From an uncultured Treponema sp. (lineage in GTDB: Bacteria > Spirochaetota > Spirochaetia > Treponematales > Treponemataceae), in assembly GCA_947167745.1 (NCBI GenBank), contig CAMVJE010000043.1, positions 1 through 11,576 on the forward strand: a DNA stretch of 11,576 nucleotides. Direction: 5' to 3'. Below the pieces are notes generated by a model. The model made no database searches. It worked only from the letters and a program-made list of their open reading frames with translations, and had not been told where the DNA came from. The position numbers and the translations under genes were made by a program. Every line of letters begins with the position of its first letter. The first letter of the stretch is position 1. Shown piece after piece: positions 1 to 6,903 of the stretch.

Positions 1-62
1 TTGGTAAAATTTCTTGCAGGATTTTTACTTGCGAATTAAACTGAAATATATGCGATTTGTGT

Positions 63-67
63 AGGAG
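63..67 (+). promoter_or_regulatory. Ribosome-binding site fixing the start of the barrel protein
   Basis: AGGAG lies 7 nt before the ATG at 75. It selects that ATG over an in-frame TTG at 57, which would add six residues (MCRRFI) ahead of a classic MKK signal-peptide start. Confidence 0.85.
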
Positions 68-74
68 ATTTATA

Positions 75-1406
75 ATGAAAAAAGTACTATTGTTTGTGAC
101 TTCATTCTTTTTGTTTTTTCAGGCATTTTCCCAGGACTTTCGCTATAATGGGGAATTGACTGTTCAGGCTGGATTAGGTATGCCGGGAACCCATGATAAT
201 GAAGCTCGCTTCCTTGCAGGCTCTATTTCATTTGCGAATACATTTAAGGCTTATTTTGATGACAGTATGGTAAATGTCGAGGCGATTCTGATAGCTGATG
301 ACATTGGAAGTCAGTCATCTAATGGAATTTCGGCTTTTGTCAGTGATGACGGGCATTTTTCCCTCAAACTAAAAGAAGCGTACTACGATTATAACGGTGG
401 ATTCTGGGCTTTGCGTGCTGGTCGGCAGATTTCTGCATGGGGCAAGGCAGACGGCATTCAGATTACCGATATTTTGTGTCCGCAGGATGAATCGAATATA
501 ATTGCCTCAACTTACAAAGAAAGTCGTCAGGGTATTGATGCACTCAGGCTTTCTTTCATCGGGGAAAAAGTTCAGGCAGATGCATACTGGATTCCTTTCT
601 TTACTCCCAGCACGATGCCACTTGCAAAAAATAATCCTTTGCGACGAATTAACTTCCCGGATAATTTTGACAATTTTGTTTTGGAAACTCCATCACGCTA
701 TGATGATTTTGAGCTTCCAGAAAAAAAATTTGCCAATAGTGAATATGCTGCTAGGCTGGGCATGTATTTTTCATCTTTTGATTTGTCATTTTATGGATTT
801 TACGGCTGGGACGACATGCCTTTCATTTCTTACACGCAAGGGGCTTCGGGTATTAGCGTAAGCGGCAGCTACGAGCGAATGGCCATGTTCGGTGTGGATT
901 CGGCTATTCCTGTCGGGGATTTTGTCTTCCGATTGGAGTCGGCCTTTTTCCCGAAAAGGAAGATGCAGACAAGTGCTGAATATCAAGTTGCCAGACAGAT
1001 TGGGGGAGAGGATTCTGAAAGTTTTGAAGACCACAATCAGATTTTGGCCTTGGCTGGCTTGGACTGGTCTTTAAGCGATGGCTGGACAATAAACATGCAG
1101 TACATTGCTGACGGAGTTTTTGGCAAGTCGGAAAATCTTGATAGGAAAAGTTATAATCATCAACTGAGTCTTTCACTTGAGAAAAACCTCTTGAATGAAA
1201 CCCTTACATTGTCTGGCCTGGCTTTTCTTGATTTGAGGGATTTTTCTTCAAATACGGAGCTTTCTGCTGAATATAGTCTTAGTGATTCTATAAAACTCTC
1301 AATTGTCGGAAACATCTTTTTGGAAGGCCCGGATGGAAAAGATGGCTTGTACGGTGCTTACCATGATTTGACTTGTCTGACTCTGAGGGGAAAAATTTCT
1401 TTTTAA
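75..1406 (+). CDS. Outer-membrane beta-barrel protein, porin-like (DUF1302-like)
   Basis: A 443-residue secreted protein, probably an outer-membrane beta-barrel. Residues 1-19 form a signal peptide (MKK, a hydrophobic run rich in F and L, then AFS before Q20 as the likely cleavage site). The mature part shows alternating hydrophobic/polar strands separated by short D/N/G-rich turns. It ends in ...RGKISF; a C-terminal phenylalanine is the usual beta-barrel insertion signal. Residues 116-133 (GRQISAWGKADGIQITDI, followed by a P-Q-D turn) resemble the conserved core of DUF1302-type porins (from memory). An aromatic/proline-rich stretch follows near 171-182 (YWIPFFTPSTMP). The ATG at 75 is chosen for its AGGAG. 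The glycogen genes start 80 bp downstream on the same strand, but no functional link is visible. A weak promoter-like pair (TTGCAG at 14, TAAACT at 37, 17-bp spacer) may drive it. Substrate unknown. Confidence 0.75.
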   Translation: MKKVLLFVTSFFLFFQAFSQDFRYNGELTVQAGLGMPGTHDNEARFLAGSISFANTFKAYFDDSMVNVEAILIADDIGSQSSNGISAFVSDDGHFSLKLKEAYYDYNGGFWALRAGRQISAWGKADGIQITDILCPQDESNIIASTYKESRQGIDALRLSFIGEKVQADAYWIPFFTPSTMPLAKNNPLRRINFPDNFDNFVLETPSRYDDFELPEKKFANSEYAARLGMYFSSFDLSFYGFYGWDDMPFISYTQGASGISVSGSYERMAMFGVDSAIPVGDFVFRLESAFFPKRKMQTSAEYQVARQIGGEDSESFEDHNQILALAGLDWSLSDGWTINMQYIADGVFGKSENLDRKSYNHQLSLSLEKNLLNETLTLSGLAFLDLRDFSSNTELSAEYSLSDSIKLSIVGNIFLEGPDGKDGLYGAYHDLTCLTLRGKISF

Positions 1407-1449
1407 GCAATCACGGCTAGTTCACAAATTTTTTCTACTGAATTTTACC

Positions 1450-1478
1450 TTTAAATTTTTACACAGCTGTGTTAAAAT
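1450..1478 (+). promoter_or_regulatory. Candidate glgX promoter giving a leaderless mRNA
   Basis: TAAAAT at 1473-1478 is a good -10 box. It is preceded at a 17-bp spacing by a poor -35 (TTTAAA, 1450-1455). Only 8 nt separate the -10 from the glgX ATG at 1487, so transcription would begin at or next to the start codon. The -35 match is weak, so this is an inference. Confidence 0.4.
1461..1472. promoter_or_regulatory. Perfect 12-bp palindrome in the glgX promoter (possible operator)
   Basis: ACACAGCTGTGT reads identically on both strands. It ends immediately upstream of the proposed -10 box, where a bound dimer would compete with RNA polymerase. No regulator for it is encoded in the window. 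Some palindromes of this length occur by chance, so the position is the main argument. Confidence 0.4.
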
Positions 1479-1486
1479 TGTAATCT

Positions 1487-3589
1487 ATGGATTCTATTCG
1501 GGTTTCACCTGGAAAGGTTGGCCGAGCCGGAACTACGGTCACGGCAGAGGGTGTCTATTTTACGGTATTCAGCCGTAATGCAAAAAAAATTTTTCTCGAT
1601 TTATATGCGTCCCCAGAGGATGCGGCACCCTATCATACCGTTGAGTTAAATCCCGAAACCAACAAAACCGGCGATCTTTGGCATGTTTTTGTAGAAGGGC
1701 TCAAAGCCGGAGACTTGTATCTCTATCGAGTTGACGGACCTTTTACGCCTAGCCGGGGCCATCGTTTTGATAAAAGCCAGCCTCTTTTTGATCCACGGGC
1801 AAAAGCTTACAGCGAAGGCTCGGTTTTTAAGTATATGCATCCCGGAAAAGACAAAAATTTGGAGCGAATGCCGAAATGCGTCATTGTTGATGACGAGGCC
1901 TACGATTGGGAAGACGATCGTCCTTTGGAAATTCCTCTGGAAAAATCAATCATTTACGAAATGCATGTAAAAGGCTTTACTGCCTCTCCGACTTCGGGAG
2001 TGGAGCATCCAGGAACTTACCGTGGCGTAATCGAAAAAATTCCTTATCTTCAGTCTTTGGGTATTTCAGCAGTTGAGTTGCTGCCTGTCATGGAATTTGA
2101 CGAATATGAAAACTCTAACATAAATCCCCGGACCGGCGTACGAATGAAAAATTTCTGGGGTTATAGCACGATTGGTTTTTTTGCACCAAAATGCTCATAC
2201 TCCAGCGACAGAAGGCCGGGAGCCTGTGTTCGGGAATTTAAGGACATGGTTAAGGCCTTGCACAATGCCGGAATCGAAGTTCTTTTGGATGTAGTTTTTA
2301 ATCACACAGCTGAAGGCAATGAGAACGGTGTTTCGCTTAATTTCCGTGGTTTCGACAATAAAATTTTCTATCACTTGGTTCCTGACCATAAAGAATATTA
2401 CATGAACTATTCTGGATGCGGAAATGCCGTGAATGCAAATCATCCTGTTGTTCAGGATTTTATCATCGATTGCCTGCATTACTGGGTTCTTGAGATGCAT
2501 GTGGACGGTTTTCGTTTTGATTTGGCAAGCGAGCTTACCCGAGACGAAAAGGGCTGCCCTTCGGATATTGCTCCCCTAACAAAGCGAATTTCAGAAGATT
2601 CAATTTTGCGAAAGACAAAAATAATCGCCGAGCCTTGGGATTGTGGCGGGGCATATCAGATTGGCAATTTCCCTGGAGGTCGCTGGTGCGAATGGAATGA
2701 CCACTACCGGGACGGTATCCGCCGTTTTATCCGTGGTGATGAATATATTGCCAATGAAGCTGCCACGCGAATCGCTGGTTCCAACGACCTTTATGCTTTA
2801 AGTGGGCGGGGACCAGTCAATTCAATCAATTTTGTGACGGCCCATGACGGCTTTACCATGAATGATTTGGTCACTTACAACCACAAGCACAACGAAGAGA
2901 ATGGCGAAGAGAATCGTGATGGAAGCGACAATAATTTGAGTTATAACCATGGTTTTGAAGGTCCGACGGTCAATCCCAAAATTGAGGCTATCCGTGCCCA
3001 AAAAATCCGTAATTTCTTTACGACGCTTATGATATCGCAGGGTGTTCCCATGTTCGTTGCTGGGGATGAAGTAAGGCGCTCGCAGGGCGGAAATAACAAT
3101 GCTTACTGTCAGGATAACGAAATTTCATGGTTTAATTGGGATGATGTAAAAAACAATGCTCAGCTTTTAGAGTTTGTGCAGAATTTAATCGCCTTAAGAA
3201 ATCAGCATCCTGTTTTTCACCGACATGAATTTTTCGGTGGGGCGAGAACGAGCCTCTTCAATGAGCCGCCAGATATTAGCTGGTTTAACTATGACGGTAC
3301 TATTCCCGACTGGAAGAAGATGAACCGTTATCTTGGTTTCCGTTTGGGAGGAAAGGCAACGGGGCTTCCGCGCGATGACAATGATTTTTTTGTCGCCATG
3401 AACATGGATGTACATGATGTGACAATCACGATTCCCAAACCTTCAAGCGGCCGAAGATGGTTCCGAACAATTGACACATCAATCGGAAGCCGAACGAGCA
3501 TTTTGCTTGGCGGTAACGAAGAAAACTTAAATTCCCAGGAGCATTATGTCGTTATGGCAAACAGCATTCTGGTTTTAATAAGCAAATAA
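1487..3589 (+). CDS. glgX: Glycogen debranching enzyme (isoamylase-type, GH13)
   Basis: A 700-residue cytoplasmic enzyme that hydrolyses alpha-1,6 branch points of glycogen or limit dextrin. The N-terminal part (about 10-100) is a CBM48-type beta-sandwich (EGVYFTVFSRNA, then YLYRVDGPF). The GH13 barrel follows with all four signature regions: DVVFNH at 268-273, VDGFRFD at 339-345 (nucleophile D345), IAEPWD with acid/base E382, and VTAHDG at 450-455 (transition-state stabiliser D454). The NHKHNEENGEEN loop after region IV is typical of GlgX/TreX enzymes, and the length fits. The start is fixed by an in-frame TAA at 1481-1483 just upstream. No Shine-Dalgarno sequence precedes it, so translation may be leaderless. 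The phosphorylase gene follows after 34 bp, so the two are very likely co-transcribed and act together. All catalytic residues are present. Debranching is better supported than trehalose or other isoamylase roles because of the glgP neighbour. Confidence 0.93.
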   Translation: MDSIRVSPGKVGRAGTTVTAEGVYFTVFSRNAKKIFLDLYASPEDAAPYHTVELNPETNKTGDLWHVFVEGLKAGDLYLYRVDGPFTPSRGHRFDKSQPLFDPRAKAYSEGSVFKYMHPGKDKNLERMPKCVIVDDEAYDWEDDRPLEIPLEKSIIYEMHVKGFTASPTSGVEHPGTYRGVIEKIPYLQSLGISAVELLPVMEFDEYENSNINPRTGVRMKNFWGYSTIGFFAPKCSYSSDRRPGACVREFKDMVKALHNAGIEVLLDVVFNHTAEGNENGVSLNFRGFDNKIFYHLVPDHKEYYMNYSGCGNAVNANHPVVQDFIIDCLHYWVLEMHVDGFRFDLASELTRDEKGCPSDIAPLTKRISEDSILRKTKIIAEPWDCGGAYQIGNFPGGRWCEWNDHYRDGIRRFIRGDEYIANEAATRIAGSNDLYALSGRGPVNSINFVTAHDGFTMNDLVTYNHKHNEENGEENRDGSDNNLSYNHGFEGPTVNPKIEAIRAQKIRNFFTTLMISQGVPMFVAGDEVRRSQGGNNNAYCQDNEISWFNWDDVKNNAQLLEFVQNLIALRNQHPVFHRHEFFGGARTSLFNEPPDISWFNYDGTIPDWKKMNRYLGFRLGGKATGLPRDDNDFFVAMNMDVHDVTITIPKPSSGRRWFRTIDTSIGSRTSILLGGNEENLNSQEHYVVMANSILVLISK

Positions 3590-3591
3590 AA

Positions 3592-3608
3592 CGGTCGGGG
3601 ACAGACCG
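3592..3608 (+). other. Small intercistronic hairpin between glgX and glgP
   Basis: CGGTC (3592-3596) and GACCG (3604-3608) form a 5-bp GC-rich stem with a 7-nt loop. It starts 3 nt after the glgX stop and ends 4 nt before the glgP AGGAG. It has no U-tract, so it is not a convincing terminator. It could mark an mRNA processing or stability point, or influence glgP initiation. Confidence 0.4.
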
Positions 3609-3623
3609 AAAAAGGAGTTTTAT

Positions 3624-6092
3624 ATGAAATTTGATGCAGAGAAATTCAGAGAGAATCTTTCCGCTCGTCTTCGCCGACAGTACGGAAAAGACATTTCTCA
3701 GGCTAACAGCCACGATTTGTTTGATGCAGTTTCTGCTTCTGTTCAGGAATTGATTATGCCGGCCTGGATGGCTACTCGAAATCAGTACGAAAAAAAGCCT
3801 ACAAAGCAGCTTTTCTATCTTTCAGCAGAATTTTTGATGGGACGAGCTTTGAGCAACAACCTCATCAACCTCGGAATCAAAGATGAGGTCAAAAAAGTTC
3901 TTGCAGACATGAACATCAATTACAATCTTGTTGAGGACGAGGAGCCAGATGCTGGTTTAGGTAATGGTGGTCTTGGTCGACTTGCTGCATGTTTCCTTGA
4001 TTCTCTTGCTACTCTGGATTATCCGGGCCACGGATACGGAATCCGCTATCAGTACGGCATGTTTGAGCAGCGAATCGAGAACGGCTATCAGGTTGAATAT
4101 CCTGATAACTGGCTCAAACACCGCGATCCATGGGAAATCAAACGCTCTGACCTTGCTGTAACTGTCAAATTCGGCGGTGAAATTAAGTACGGAAAAACCC
4201 CGGACGGTCAGGATCGTTTCTATATCGAAAATGCCGAGGAAGTTACTGCTACTCCTTACGATATTGCAATTGTTGGCTATGACACAAACACTGTGAACAC
4301 GCTCCGTCTCTGGCAGGCTTCAAGTCCTAATGGCTTCGATTTACAGCTTTTCAATGACATGCGCTACAATGAGGCTGTTTTCCGCCAGAATAGTGCAGAA
4401 AATGTAACCAGAGTTCTTTATCCAAATGACAATGGTCCTCAGGGAAAAGTCCTCCGACTCAAGCAGCAGTATTTCTTCTGCTCTGCTTCTTTGCAGGATT
4501 TGGTTCATCGCTTTGTAAACAACTATGGCACAGATTTCTCAAAATTCCCGGAACTTCACGCAATTCAGCTTAATGATACTCACCCGGTTGTGGCTATCCC
4601 TGAGCTTATGCGAATCTTGCTGGATGAATATGGCATTGGCTGGAATGCGGCCTGGGAAATCGTTCAGAAGACCTTTGCCTACACCAATCATACTATTCTT
4701 GCTGAAGCCCTTGAAAAATGGGACATTTCAATCTTCCAGGGACTGCTCCCACGAATCTATCAGATTGTTGAAGAAATCAACCGCCGCTTTATGATTGAGC
4801 TTCGTGCAAAATATCCAACTGACTACTCAAAGCAGAATCACATGTCTATCATTCACGATGGAAAAGTTTACATGGCATGGCTGGCAATCCACGCAGGCTA
4901 CAGCGTAAACGGCGTTGCTGCCCTTCATACGGAGCTTCTTAAAAATCAGGAGCTTAAAGACTGGTATGCCCTTTACCCCAAAAAGTTCAACAACAAGACA
5001 AACGGTATCACTCAGCGACGCTGGCTTTTGAATGCTAACCCGGAGCTTGCCGAATTCATTACAAAGCGAATTGGCCATGGTTGGGAAAAAGACCTTACCA
5101 AGCTCAAGGAACTTGAGAAATTTGCTGATGATGCCGCTTCACTTGATGAACTCATGCAGATTAAACGCCACAATAAGGAAGCACTTGTCGATTACCTCAA
5201 GCACAAGCAGAATGAATTCCTTGACCCCGATTCAATTTTTGATGTTCAGGTAAAACGACTCCATGAGTACAAGAGGCAGCTCCTCAATGTTCTTCACATC
5301 ATGTATCTTTACAACCGAATTATCGAAGATCCGAGCTATAATCCGCCAAACCGCACATTCATTTTTGGTGCAAAATCGGCTTCTGGTTATCGCCGTGCAA
5401 AAGCAATTATCAAGCTTATCAATACAGTTGCGGAGCGTGTAAACAATGACCGCCGTATTGGTGGCAAGCTCCGTGTTGTCTTCATTGAGAACTATCGAGT
5501 TTCTGTTGCAGAAAAAATCTTCCCGGCAGCGGATGTTTCTGAGCAGATTTCTACAGCCGGAAAAGAAGCTTCGGGAACATCAAACATGAAGTTTATGGTA
5601 AACGGAGCCCTTACAATCGGAACCCTCGACGGTGCTAACATCGAGATTTTTGAGGAAGCTGGCAAAGAAAACGGATTCGTCTTTGGTCTCACAACGCCGG
5701 AAATTCTCAAAATGGAAGAAGAACATTCTTACAACCCTCAGCAGTATCTTGAACGCAATCCTGCCCTTGAAAAGGTTGTTGAGCAGCTTGTTGATGGAAC
5801 TTATGATCCGACACGGCAGATTTTCAAAGAAATTCACGATTCTTTGGTTTATGGTGTTGAAGGACAGCGTCCAGATATTTATTATGTACTTGCTGATTTC
5901 GACAAATACTGTAAGGCACAGGAAGAAGTCGCAAAAGCCTATGCCGATAAAAAAGGCTGGGCAAGAAAGGCTCTCATCAATATTGCAAATTCAGGCAAGT
6001 TCTCATCTGACAGAACTATTGAAGACTACGTAAGAGATATTTGGCACCTGAAGAAAGTTATTGTTGATGACAGCGAGATTAAAAACGCATAA
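3624..6092 (+). CDS. glgP: Glycogen/maltodextrin phosphorylase (GT35)
   Basis: An 822-residue PLP-dependent cytoplasmic enzyme that releases glucose-1-phosphate from non-reducing ends of glycogen or maltodextrins using phosphate. The length is normal for the family. Landmarks: LFYLSAEFLMGR in the N-terminal part, the glycine-rich DAGLGNGGLGRLAACF from residue 109, LNDTHP in the middle, VKRLHEYKRQLLN in the C-terminal half, and the cofactor site EASGTSNMKFMVNGALT with the PLP lysine at K656. The serine in GTSNMK replaces the more common glycine (GTGNMK) and leaves the lysine intact. An AGGAG (3613-3617) lies 6 nt before the ATG. It sits between the debranching enzyme and the Nfu gene in one operon. 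Glycogen versus maltodextrin preference cannot be told from sequence, but the GlgX neighbour favours storage glycogen. Confidence 0.96.
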   Translation: MKFDAEKFRENLSARLRRQYGKDISQANSHDLFDAVSASVQELIMPAWMATRNQYEKKPTKQLFYLSAEFLMGRALSNNLINLGIKDEVKKVLADMNINYNLVEDEEPDAGLGNGGLGRLAACFLDSLATLDYPGHGYGIRYQYGMFEQRIENGYQVEYPDNWLKHRDPWEIKRSDLAVTVKFGGEIKYGKTPDGQDRFYIENAEEVTATPYDIAIVGYDTNTVNTLRLWQASSPNGFDLQLFNDMRYNEAVFRQNSAENVTRVLYPNDNGPQGKVLRLKQQYFFCSASLQDLVHRFVNNYGTDFSKFPELHAIQLNDTHPVVAIPELMRILLDEYGIGWNAAWEIVQKTFAYTNHTILAEALEKWDISIFQGLLPRIYQIVEEINRRFMIELRAKYPTDYSKQNHMSIIHDGKVYMAWLAIHAGYSVNGVAALHTELLKNQELKDWYALYPKKFNNKTNGITQRRWLLNANPELAEFITKRIGHGWEKDLTKLKELEKFADDAASLDELMQIKRHNKEALVDYLKHKQNEFLDPDSIFDVQVKRLHEYKRQLLNVLHIMYLYNRIIEDPSYNPPNRTFIFGAKSASGYRRAKAIIKLINTVAERVNNDRRIGGKLRVVFIENYRVSVAEKIFPAADVSEQISTAGKEASGTSNMKFMVNGALTIGTLDGANIEIFEEAGKENGFVFGLTTPEILKMEEEHSYNPQQYLERNPALEKVVEQLVDGTYDPTRQIFKEIHDSLVYGVEGQRPDIYYVLADFDKYCKAQEEVAKAYADKKGWARKALINIANSGKFSSDRTIEDYVRDIWHLKKVIVDDSEIKNA

Positions 6093-6093
6093 T

Positions 6094-6098
6094 AGGAG
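6094..6098 (+). promoter_or_regulatory. Ribosome-binding site fixing the start of the Nfu gene
   Basis: AGGAG begins one base after the glgP stop codon and 6 nt before the ATG at 6105. This selects that ATG over the in-frame TTG at 6099, which lies directly against the AGGAG and is too close to it. Confidence 0.85.
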
Positions 6099-6104
6099 TT
6101 GTTT

Positions 6105-6341
6105 ATGACAAAAGAACAGGAAGCTACCGTTCTGGAAGCACTTGATATGTTCCGCCCGCAGTTGCAGGCAGACGGCGGTGACATGGAATTCGTCTCAATC
6201 GACGAGCAGAACCGTGTTCACTTGCGACTCACAGGTGCTTGTGGCTCTTGCCCGATGGCACTTATGACCCTCAAAATGGGCGTTGAGCGCTATCTTAAAG
6301 ATGCCTGCCCTGAAGTAACTGAGGTTGTTCAGGAACAGTAA
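6105..6341 (+). CDS. Stand-alone NifU C-terminal (Nfu) domain protein, Fe-S cluster carrier
   Basis: A 78-residue protein that is essentially only an Nfu domain. It starts with MTKEQEATVLEALDMFRPQLQADGGDMEFV (here split: residues 1-20 helix, then the hallmark QADGGD). Next come a beta segment (VHLRLTGACG) and the cluster-binding CGSCPMA, a CxxC motif followed by MTLKMGVE and an acidic C-terminus. Proteins of this type hold a [4Fe-4S] or [2Fe-2S] cluster, usually between two subunits, and pass it to client apoproteins. The gene begins 12 bp after glgP stops and has its own AGGAG, so it is the last cistron of the glycogen operon. No glycogen enzyme here needs iron-sulphur, so the pairing is probably one of transcription only. 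The nearby YgiQ-like radical SAM protein is a plausible client, but that is only an inference. The stop codon touches the terminator stem. Confidence 0.9.
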   Translation: MTKEQEATVLEALDMFRPQLQADGGDMEFVSIDEQNRVHLRLTGACGSCPMALMTLKMGVERYLKDACPEVTEVVQEQ

Positions 6342-6384
6342 AAAAAAGCTGATTTAGTACATTTGTGCTAAATCAGCTTTTTTT
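6341..6384. terminator. Bidirectional intrinsic terminator between Nfu and deaminase genes
   Basis: The A-run plus GCTGATTTAG (6341-6357) pairs perfectly over 17 bp with CTAAATCAGC plus a T-run (6368-6384). The stem extends three more pairs (T-G, A-T, C-G) to an ATTT tetraloop. Because A-runs lead in and T-runs lead out, it terminates both the glycogen operon from the left and the deaminase gene from the right. Confidence 0.95.
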
Positions 6385-6402
6385 AGCGCTATTTAGTTTT
6401 TT

Positions 6403-6855
6403 CTAGTATCGTTCGGCATTCATTTTTGAATAGTCGTCGAAGAGCTTGAGACATTCGGCACGGTCATATTCCTGTGCCGAATAAAGCCCGCCTTTTCCTT
6501 CAAAGCATTTGTAAAATTCGTCGTCACGGAATCCGATTTTGTCCGTATCGTCTACAGTGCATCCGTAGAAAACCTTCCGTATATTTGCCCAGAGGATTCC
6601 TCCTAAACACATAGGACATGGTTCTGCAGTGGTGTAGAGTTCGCAGCCAGACAGGTCGTGAGTGCCGAGATTTTTACAGGTATCCCGGATTGCTTCCATT
6701 TCGCCGTGGCAAGTTGGGTCGTGTTTGAGAAGAACCCTGTTGTGTCCCCGCCCGACGATTTTGCCGTCTTTAACGATTACGCAACCGAAAGGGCCGCCGT
6801 CTTTGTTTTTGATACCGTCGTATGCTTCTTTTAAAGCTTCATCCATGTATTTCAT
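6403..6855 (-). CDS. Zinc-dependent nucleoside/nucleobase deaminase (guanine deaminase- or TadA-like)
   Basis: A 150-residue cytidine-deaminase-fold enzyme. The zinc site is complete: H50-G-E52 (CHGEMEA, with E52 as proton shuttle) and C80-P-M-C83 (EPCPMCLGGILWA). The N-terminal GGPFGCVIVKDGKIVGRGHN stretch is typical of small guanine deaminases and their relatives, as is the C-terminal tail with aromatic residues. The HGE rather than HAE signature is a common variant. Guanine deaminase (purine salvage) is my first guess. A TadA-type tRNA adenosine deaminase is less likely, because the loop after PCPMC (WANIRKVFYGCTVDDTDKIGF) resembles the GuaD group. The start is preceded by no Shine-Dalgarno sequence but by a TATAAT box 7 nt away, suggesting a leaderless message. 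It converges on the Nfu gene across a shared terminator and diverges from the YgiQ-like gene. Confidence 0.85.
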   Translation of the reverse strand: MKYMDEALKEAYDGIKNKDGGPFGCVIVKDGKIVGRGHNRVLLKHDPTCHGEMEAIRDTCKNLGTHDLSGCELYTTAEPCPMCLGGILWANIRKVFYGCTVDDTDKIGFRDDEFYKCFEGKGGLYSAQEYDRAECLKLFDDYSKMNAERY

Positions 6856-6862
6856 ACTTATG

Positions 6863-6871
6863 ATTATATCA
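6863..6871 (-). promoter_or_regulatory. Extended -10 promoter of the deaminase gene, leaderless spacing
   Basis: On the minus strand this reads TGATATAAT: a consensus TATAAT with the extended TGN motif, ending 7 nt before the ATG. Transcription would start at or within a base or two of the start codon. No good -35 is seen, which fits an extended -10 promoter. Confidence 0.65.
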
Positions 6872-6903
6872 TAAAATGCTGATTTCGGTTATTCTAATTT
6901 TGT

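Noticed and set aside
57..74. TTG start for the barrel protein at 57
   Set aside because: It would place six residues ahead of a canonical MKK signal peptide, and the AGGAG at 63-67 would lie inside the coding region.
786..1176. Minus-strand frames inside the barrel gene, and similar frames inside glgX, glgP and the YgiQ-like gene
   Set aside because: They overlap strongly supported genes, encode no recognisable domain and lack ribosome-binding sites.
6099..6104. TTG start for the Nfu protein at 6099
   Set aside because: It lies immediately against the AGGAG (6094-6098), with no spacing; ATG at 6105 is correctly spaced.
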